Shown piece by piece: positions 58,996-64,000 of a stretch of 64,000 bases of DNA. A program made the translations under genes and the position numbers. This DNA comes from Denitrobaculum sp965225735 (GTDB taxonomy: Bacteria; Pseudomonadota; Alphaproteobacteria; Kiloniellales; Kiloniellaceae): the NCBI GenBank assembly GCA_965225735.1, contig CBDDBN010000029.1, positions 1-64,000 of the forward strand, given 5' to 3'. The number at the start of each line of letters is the position of its first letter. The first letter of the stretch is position 1. Under the pieces are notes generated by a model, which saw nothing but the letters and a program-made list of their open reading frames with translations, made no database searches and was not told the origin of the DNA.

Positions 58996-59424
58996 TCAGG
59001 CCTGCGCAGCCAGCGGATCGGCCTTCACGACCTGGAAAGTGCGCATGCTCCCATCCTGCTCATGAACTGACACATACTCGCCCTGTTTAAAGACATGGTG
59101 ATCGAATTTGAAACCAGCCTCATCATCACCAGGTTCGTTCACCCCGACTCCGTTGTAGGTGGAGCGATTATCGGCATCGCCGGTAGAGATATCGTAGTGG
59201 AAGACCCATGAACGACCCTTTGTGTGCAGAAGGTGTCCGGACTGATCGTCTTCGCCAGCCCAGAATCGGCGCACCGTGCATCGCCGGCGATCTTTACGCC
59301 AGGCCTCGGCGTCGATATGCCCGTCTGCTGTCAGAGGGGCGACAAACTCATACCCGTGCCGCGTACTGCCCTGCGGAAAGTCGTGATCGCGGGCCAATTC
59401 CATGCGTACCTTGGTGAGTGTCAT
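58996..59424 (-). CDS. Conserved-looking hypothetical protein
   Basis: The 142-aa protein is not recognised. It is rich in Asp, His and Gly, with patches KVRMELARDHDFPQGSTRHG, RRRCTVRRFWAGED and GDDEAGFKFDHHVFKQGEYVSV, so a small beta-rich soluble domain is likely. No signal peptide or helix-turn-helix is seen. AGAGG eight bases before ATG 59424 supports expression. It lies on the same strand as, and 130 bases after, the universal stress protein gene; the link may be chance. Confidence 0.6.
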   Translation of the reverse strand: MTLTKVRMELARDHDFPQGSTRHGYEFVAPLTADGHIDAEAWRKDRRRCTVRRFWAGEDDQSGHLLHTKGRSWVFHYDISTGDADNRSTYNGVGVNEPGDDEAGFKFDHHVFKQGEYVSVHEQDGSMRTFQVVKADPLAAQA

Positions 59425-59554
59425 GCCGTTTTCCTCTTGTACTTCTTCTGAGATTTCTTGATTGGCGTTGGCCTGCACAGCAGACAATCGCGTTCTGAAC
59501 GCGGTGCCTTCAGACGGCCCCAAGGCAGGGCCTCAAGCCTCATCCGACTGTTTC

Positions 59555-60424
59555 TTAGTGCGTCAGCAACACGGGTAATTTGGCGTCGTTCAGGACACTG
59601 CGCGTTACACCGCCGAGGACCATCTCGCGAAAGCGGCTGTGCCCATAGGCGCCCATCACCAAAAGACTCGCACCAGCCTTGTCAACTTCCCCAAGGATGG
59701 CATCGCCCAAAGCCTCTTCGCCTGGTGTAAAGGCCCAGGTCTTCGCTTTCACACCCTGCCCGGCCAGGTAGTTGGTCAATTCACTAGGCTCAGACTTGAC
59801 CGAATTCTCCCGCGCCGTAATGACCACCACGCGTTCCGCTTCTTTCAAAAAGGGAACCGCGCAGGTAACGGCACGGACAGCCTCCCGGGATCCATCCCAA
59901 GCGATCGCAATCGTCTCGAGTAACGCTCCCGACGGCGGTTCGGAGACCAGCATGGCGGACCGGCCGGTATCGAACAAAGCCGCGTCTAGGGTCTGCGACA
60001 AATCGAAATCGCTATCGACGGAGGGTCTGGCCAGGATTGTCAGGTCGGCTAACCCGCCACGCTTGGCAACCTCGTCGGCCTCAACGCCCACGACATGCGT
60101 GAAGCTGACGCCAAACTCGCCGTCCTTTAGCGGTTCAGAGGCTTCGACTACTGGCAAGCCCTCACGTACACAAAGATCATCGAAGGTCCGAGAAGCCTGT
60201 TCCCGTCTGGCCTTCGCCGTATCCCTCAGACTATCGATCATCTGGCTGACGACGGTTCCCGACATGCCGTCGCCGAGAATAGGGATCGAGGCTTCCGCAT
60301 CCACTTCGACATGCAGTGCCTCCACACGGCAAGCAAAGTGCTGCCCAAGCTTCAATGCCGTAGCAAGAGCATGTTCCGCCGATGGCGTTCCATCAATGAC
60401 GACGAGCACTTTCGACAAGCCCAT
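59555..60424 (-). CDS. Universal stress protein, two tandem Usp domains
   Basis: The 289-aa protein has two UspA domains: residues ~1-145 (SKVLVVIDGTPSAEHALATAL) and ~150-289. Only the second has a full ATP-binding signature, VMGAYGHSRFREMVLGGVTRSVL (G-x2-G-x9-G-S/T). The first has lost it, which is common in tandem Usps, so the halves have different jobs. It is cytoplasmic, and its target is unknown. ATG 60424 with GGAGAG six bases upstream was chosen. The CDF transporter gene is upstream on the same strand. Confidence 0.9.
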   Translation of the reverse strand: MGLSKVLVVIDGTPSAEHALATALKLGQHFACRVEALHVEVDAEASIPILGDGMSGTVVSQMIDSLRDTAKARREQASRTFDDLCVREGLPVVEASEPLKDGEFGVSFTHVVGVEADEVAKRGGLADLTILARPSVDSDFDLSQTLDAALFDTGRSAMLVSEPPSGALLETIAIAWDGSREAVRAVTCAVPFLKEAERVVVITARENSVKSEPSELTNYLAGQGVKAKTWAFTPGEEALGDAILGEVDKAGASLLVMGAYGHSRFREMVLGGVTRSVLNDAKLPVLLTH

Positions 60425-60520
60425 TGCGCTCTCCAATTCATCCCTAAGGTTGTCATGAAGGCATTTTATGGCGATGCCGCTGGGTCCAATATGACCTAAA
60501 TCAACACACTTTACGAGGCT

Positions 60521-61480
60521 TCATTGAGGCACGCCGAGAGGGCCGTGCGGCTCTTCGAGGCCATGGGGATCCTGATGAAACAACACCTCGGCATGAGGAA
60601 AAACCTCCGCCAGCTGCGCTTCGATCCGATCCGTTACGGCATGCGCGTCGGCCAGTGACATCCGGCCGTCCAGCTCTACATGGCACTGCACGAAGACCTG
60701 CCGGCCGGAGGCTCTGGTGCGCAGATCGTGGATACCGAGCACGTCGTCGCTGGCCAGAATGATCTCGCTGATTTTTGCGCGCTCATCGTCGGCCAACTCC
60801 TTGTCCATCAGCATATCCATAGATCCGCGCATCAACTTCCACGCGCTCCAGAAGATATATATGCCGATCCCCAAGCCGAAGATGGGGTCTGCGAGAAGCC
60901 AACCGAACTGCGCGACAAGCAATAAGGCGACGATGACGCTGGCGTTGACCAGGACGTCGACCGAAAAATGGAGTGCGTCCGCCTCAATCACCAAGGAGCC
61001 GGTTTCACGCACCACATACTTCTGGAATTGCAACAGCCCAAGAGTTGCGACGATCGAAATGACCATGACAACGATGCCGACGGTGGTCGCTTCCACCTCT
61101 CGCGGTTCCAACAAACGCTGGCTGACTTCCAGAAGCAGGAAGACTGCAGATCCGCCGATGAAGGCGGACTGGCCCAATGCCGCCAGAGGCTCGGCTTTGC
61201 CATGACCGAACCGATGGTCATGATCCGCTGGCGTAAGAGCCGCGCGAACAGCCAAGAGATTTATGACGGAGGCCGCAACGTCCAGCAGCGAATCGACCAG
61301 AGTTGAGAGGAGGCTGACCGAATGGCTCAACCACCAGGCGCCGAGCTTGAGCAAAACCAAGGCGGAGGCGGTTCCGACTGAGGCATAGGTCGCAGCTCTC
61401 AGGAGCCGTGCGGCGCGATCACTGGATATCGCGCCAGTCCGATCACGCTGCACCGCCTCTTCGTTCCCCTGATCGCTCAT
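60521..61480 (-). CDS. Cation diffusion facilitator (FieF/YiiP-like metal exporter)
   Basis: The 319-aa inner-membrane protein has six helices in the CDF pattern. The transport site residues appear as LVDSLLDVAAS (Asp-x3-Asp) and HFSVDVLVN (His-x3-Asp), the all-DDHD set of zinc/iron exporters such as FieF, where Mn-specific members have DxxxD in both. HDHRFGHGKAEPLAAL is the interhelical His patch. A C-terminal cytoplasmic domain (~215-300) is present. It moves divalent metal out in exchange for protons. Confidence 0.92.
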   Translation of the reverse strand: MSDQGNEEAVQRDRTGAISSDRAARLLRAATYASVGTASALVLLKLGAWWLSHSVSLLSTLVDSLLDVAASVINLLAVRAALTPADHDHRFGHGKAEPLAALGQSAFIGGSAVFLLLEVSQRLLEPREVEATTVGIVVMVISIVATLGLLQFQKYVVRETGSLVIEADALHFSVDVLVNASVIVALLLVAQFGWLLADPIFGLGIGIYIFWSAWKLMRGSMDMLMDKELADDERAKISEIILASDDVLGIHDLRTRASGRQVFVQCHVELDGRMSLADAHAVTDRIEAQLAEVFPHAEVLFHQDPHGLEEPHGPLGVPQ

Positions 61481-61548
61481 ATCCCCAAAACCCAGAATGC
61501 GTCAGACCTATTGGAGCGCCCCCCTAAGCAGGCCTGACAGCTTACCCA

Positions 61549-62142
61549 TCAAGGATAAAGGCGTTCAGTCGCCCACCCCTCGCCACTCCGCTCGTAAACA
61601 AGACGGTCGTGAAGCCGGAATGCACCGTCCTGCCAGAATTCGATCCGCCCCGGCATGACCCGGAAACCGGACCAGTAGTCAGGCCGCGGCACGGCGCCGA
61701 CCGCATGCTTCGCCGCATAGATCGCCACTCGTTTTTCCAGTTCGAAGCGGCCCTCCAGAGGCCGAGACTGCTGGCTTGCCCAAGCGCCAATCTGACTCTG
61801 TCGCGGCCGGCTTGCAAAGTAGGCGTCTGCTTCCTCGGAGGTGACGGTCTCAACTTCACCTTCGATCCGAACACAGCGCCGTAACGATTTCCAATGAAAC
61901 AATAAGGCGGCCTTGGGCCTCGCCAAAAGCTGCTCACCCTTCCGGCTTTCAAAGTTCGTATAGAACACAAAACCGCGGGCATCGACGCCTTTCAGCAGAA
62001 CCATGCGGGAACTCGGCATGCCATCGGCGCCCACCGTCGAGAGGCTCATGGCCGTCGGATCATTCGGCTCGCTGGCCTCCGCCTCTTTCATCCAGCTATC
62101 GAAGACGTCGAAGGGATCAGCGGGGGTGTTGTCTCGAATCAT
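61549..62142 (-). CDS. pdxH: Pyridoxamine 5'-phosphate oxidase
   Basis: This FMN enzyme oxidises PNP/PMP to PLP, the cofactor used by HemA and the aminotransferase in this window. The 197-aa protein has PSSRMVLLKGVDARGFVFYTNFESRKGEQL (FMN and substrate binding), RPRQSQIGAWASQQSRPL and, near the C-terminus, WQDGAFRLHDR. The length is close to 200-220 for the family. It starts with ATG 62142. Confidence 0.95.
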   Translation of the reverse strand: MIRDNTPADPFDVFDSWMKEAEASEPNDPTAMSLSTVGADGMPSSRMVLLKGVDARGFVFYTNFESRKGEQLLARPKAALLFHWKSLRRCVRIEGEVETVTSEEADAYFASRPRQSQIGAWASQQSRPLEGRFELEKRVAIYAAKHAVGAVPRPDYWSGFRVMPGRIEFWQDGAFRLHDRLVYERSGEGWATERLYP

Positions 62143-62459
62143 TTTTCGCTTTCTTTAAAGACTTCCAACTGTGTTAGGCCGCCCCCCAGCCAACTGCCGT
62201 TCTGGCACGGCTTGACGCTGTCGGCATGCAACGCCAAATCCGAGGCAAAGCTTAAAGCGTCGCGGGGACCGAAGACAATGTCTTACCGGAATTGTGGCCG
62301 AGAATCCTGCGCTGAAACCCGGCCTTGCCACAAGGAAAGCCATCTTTGGCCCAACTCTTGCCTTATCTCTTTGGAAAAGGATGATTTTCTGGGGAACAGA
62401 CTATAGAATCGGCTTCACATGCGACAAAGCGAGTGCGCAGAGATCGAAAGAACGGACAG
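62143..62459. other. Intergenic region between pdxH and the lipoprotein gene
   Basis: These 317 bases, shared by divergent genes, carry no obvious gene or strong inverted repeat. A -10-like CTATAGAAT lies near 62401-62409, ~50 bases before the lipoprotein ATG. Nothing else stands out. Confidence 0.5.
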
Positions 62460-62939
62460 ATGAAAATCAAATCCATAGCTATTGCGATGACCCTCCTGAT
62501 GTTGACCGCCGCCTGCGATAAGAACGGCGATGGTCCCGGGACGAAGCAAACCATCGGCACCCTTCTCGGCGGTGTTGGCGGCGCAGTGGCGGGCGCACAG
62601 ATCGGCAGTGGCAGGGGGCAGTTGGTTGCGACCGCTGCCGGTGCTCTGCTCGGGGCCCTGGTGGGCAGTGAGCTTGGAAAATCACTGGACGAGGCAGATA
62701 AACTTAAGGCCGAACAAGCCTATACTAAAGCGACAACGGCGCCCATCGGCCAGGAGATTACTTGGGACAATCCCGACAGCGGCAATTCCGGAACGGTCAC
62801 CGCGACCCGCGAAGGCACGGCTGAAAATGGAAACTACTGCAGAGAGTTCCAGCAACAGGTCAGCATTGGCGGTAAAGAAGAAACGGCCTATGGCGTCGCC
62901 TGCCGACAGCCTGATGGCTCCTGGCAGATTCAATCCTGA
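62460..62939 (+). CDS. Glycine-zipper surface lipoprotein (17-kDa antigen-like)
   Basis: The 159-aa protein has a lipoprotein signal peptide (MKIKSIAIAMTLLMLTAAC), with Cys19 after LTAA as the lipidation site. A glycine-zipper segment with small residues follows (GTLLGGVGGAVAGAQIGSG ... AGALLGALVGSELG, ~30-75), and then a C-terminal beta domain with two Cys (YCREFQQQ; GVACRQPDGSW). This layout fits the rickettsial 17-kDa antigen/RT0821 group. It is probably outer-membrane bound. An earlier in-frame start 27 bases upstream would spoil the signal peptide. Confidence 0.85.
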   Translation: MKIKSIAIAMTLLMLTAACDKNGDGPGTKQTIGTLLGGVGGAVAGAQIGSGRGQLVATAAGALLGALVGSELGKSLDEADKLKAEQAYTKATTAPIGQEITWDNPDSGNSGTVTATREGTAENGNYCREFQQQVSIGGKEETAYGVACRQPDGSWQIQS

Positions 62940-63068
62940 TGCCGTTTCTGTCCGGGGAGACGAAACCCCGCGTGACATAGTTTATGCTCCCTGTGAAACT
63001 GTCTAGCGACCGCGCTTAGACAGAAAACACTCCGCTCTCCCGCGGACAAAACGGCGATAGAACAGGTC

Positions 63069-63992
63069 ATGAAAGATCCCTATAAAACGCTGAACGTCTC
63101 AAAGACAGCCAGCGCCGAGGAAATCAAATCAGCCTATCGTGGGCTGGCGAAAAAGCTGCACCCCGATCTCAATCCCGGCAACGCAGCGATCGAACAGCAG
63201 TTCAAGGAGGTCTCTCAAGCCTACGGTATTCTGGGTGACGCGGAAAAACGCCGCAAATTCGACGCCGGTCAAATTGACGCCTCCGGACAGGAAACGCCCT
63301 GGAAAGGGGGTTACTACCGCCAACACGCTGGCGACAGCGGAAAGTACAGCCGATACGATTTCGGCGAGGATATCGACGTCGGCGATATCTTCTCCGATCT
63401 CTTCGGCGGCCGGGCACGCAGACAACAGCAGCAACAGCACACGGTCCGGCGCAAGGGCGCCGATGTCTCTTACGCCGTCGACGTGGATTTCCTGGAAGCG
63501 GCAGCCGGCGCCACGAAAAGGATCCGTCTGGGCGAAGGAAAAACCCTCGACGTACGCATTCCGCCGGGAACCGAGGACGGTCAGAGCCTCCGCCTCAAGG
63601 GGCAGGGAATGCCGGGAATCGGCGGGGCTCCTGCCGGAGATGCCCTGATTGAGGTCGAAGTTCGCTCGCACCCCGACTTTTCCCGCGAGGACGCTAACAT
63701 TACACTCACCCTGCCGATTTCCCTGCAGGAAGCCGTGCTCGGTGGCGCTATTACCGTCCCGACGGTTGCTGGCAAAGTTTCCATGAAAATCCCAGCCGGT
63801 TCGAACACGGGCACGACCTTGCGCCTGAAGGGCAAAGGTGTACCGGCGCGCGGCGGCAACCCTGCGGGGGATCAGTTCGTTCGGCTCGAGGTGGTCCTTC
63901 CTGATCGCCCGGACGAGGAGCTCAAGCGGTTCGTCGAAGGCTGGGCAGAGAACAATAAGTACGACCCGCGAAGCAAAAGAGATCCGAGTTAG
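63069..63992 (+). CDS. J-domain co-chaperone (CbpA-like)
   Basis: The 307-aa protein has an N-terminal J domain with the DnaK-stimulating HPD in KKLHPDLNPG (residues ~31-33). A Gly/Phe-poor linker follows (IFSDLFGGRARRQQQQQ), then two DnaJ C-terminal substrate domains (VDFLEAAAGATKRIRL; LPISLQEAVLGGAITVPTVAGKVSMKIPAGS). It lacks the four CxxCxGxG zinc repeats, so it is CbpA-type, not DnaJ. It is complete, ending 9 bases before the window edge. Confidence 0.93.
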   Translation: MKDPYKTLNVSKTASAEEIKSAYRGLAKKLHPDLNPGNAAIEQQFKEVSQAYGILGDAEKRRKFDAGQIDASGQETPWKGGYYRQHAGDSGKYSRYDFGEDIDVGDIFSDLFGGRARRQQQQQHTVRRKGADVSYAVDVDFLEAAAGATKRIRLGEGKTLDVRIPPGTEDGQSLRLKGQGMPGIGGAPAGDALIEVEVRSHPDFSREDANITLTLPISLQEAVLGGAITVPTVAGKVSMKIPAGSNTGTTLRLKGKGVPARGGNPAGDQFVRLEVVLPDRPDEELKRFVEGWAENNKYDPRSKRDPS

Positions 63993-64000
63993 TTCGGAAG

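Overview
The window is bacterial apart from its first ~1.08 kb. From ~1078 to the right end it is a dense, G+C-rich chromosome of an alphaproteobacterium. The clues are a C4-pathway 5-aminolevulinate synthase, a DUF1489 protein, a NasS/NasT nitrate system, and an rrn operon ordered 16S-tRNA-Ile-tRNA-Ala-23S-5S-tRNA-fMet. A member of Rhodospirillales/Kiloniellales or a relative is a reasonable guess, but this is inference. Bases 1 to ~1077 are visibly A+T-rich and carry a decayed integrase of a metazoan-type Ty3/gypsy retrotransposon, fused in mid-gene to a siroheme synthase. This is most simply a chimeric contig end, and suggests the DNA came from an animal-associated sample.

Region 1 (1078-14081, minus strand) is a full assimilatory nitrate system: nasT-nasS, a regulatory leader, nrtA-nrtB, a double-ATPase nrtCD, nirB-nirD, nasA and a truncated cysG. 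The leader before nrtA shows a sigma-54-like promoter, two adjacent hexaloop hairpins of the ANTAR-target type and an intrinsic terminator, so NasS/NasT control by antitermination can be read directly. An SRPBCC protein gene lies upstream. Region 2 (14218-20200, minus) is the rrn operon with terminators, boxA and promoter.

Region 3 (20254-32435, minus) is a leucine/isovalerate catabolic locus under a MerR-type regulator. One half is merR, thioesterase, isovaleryl-CoA dehydrogenase, DUF1272, SDR, acyl-CoA dehydrogenase and a DsbA-like isomerase. The other is methylcrotonyl-CoA carboxylase beta, methylglutaconyl-CoA hydratase, a potassium-channel-like membrane protein, carboxylase alpha, HMG-CoA lyase and DUF1489. 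An identical 22-bp palindrome sits in front of each half.

Region 4 (32459-41677) is mixed: DUF123 nuclease-like protein, PPK2, a B12-binding radical SAM protein, an ABM monooxygenase-like protein, divergent argO/argP, an orphan histidine kinase with a CBS-like sensor, and a divergent aldo/keto reductase/LysR pair. Region 5 (41719-49046, minus) is a peptide-type ABC operon ending in an M20 amidohydrolase and a HAD phosphatase. Divergent from it are a class III aminotransferase and hemA (49325-52303), followed by a polyamine-type ABC operon (52724-57398).

Region 6 (57625-63992) holds a PadR-like regulator, an SDR, a small unknown protein, a tandem universal stress protein, a FieF-like metal exporter, pdxH, a glycine-zipper lipoprotein and a CbpA-like J-protein. 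Each of the three periplasmic binding-protein genes that heads an ABC operon (nrtA, the peptide SBP, the polyamine SBP) is followed by a strong stem-loop before the permease gene. This probably sets binding-protein excess.
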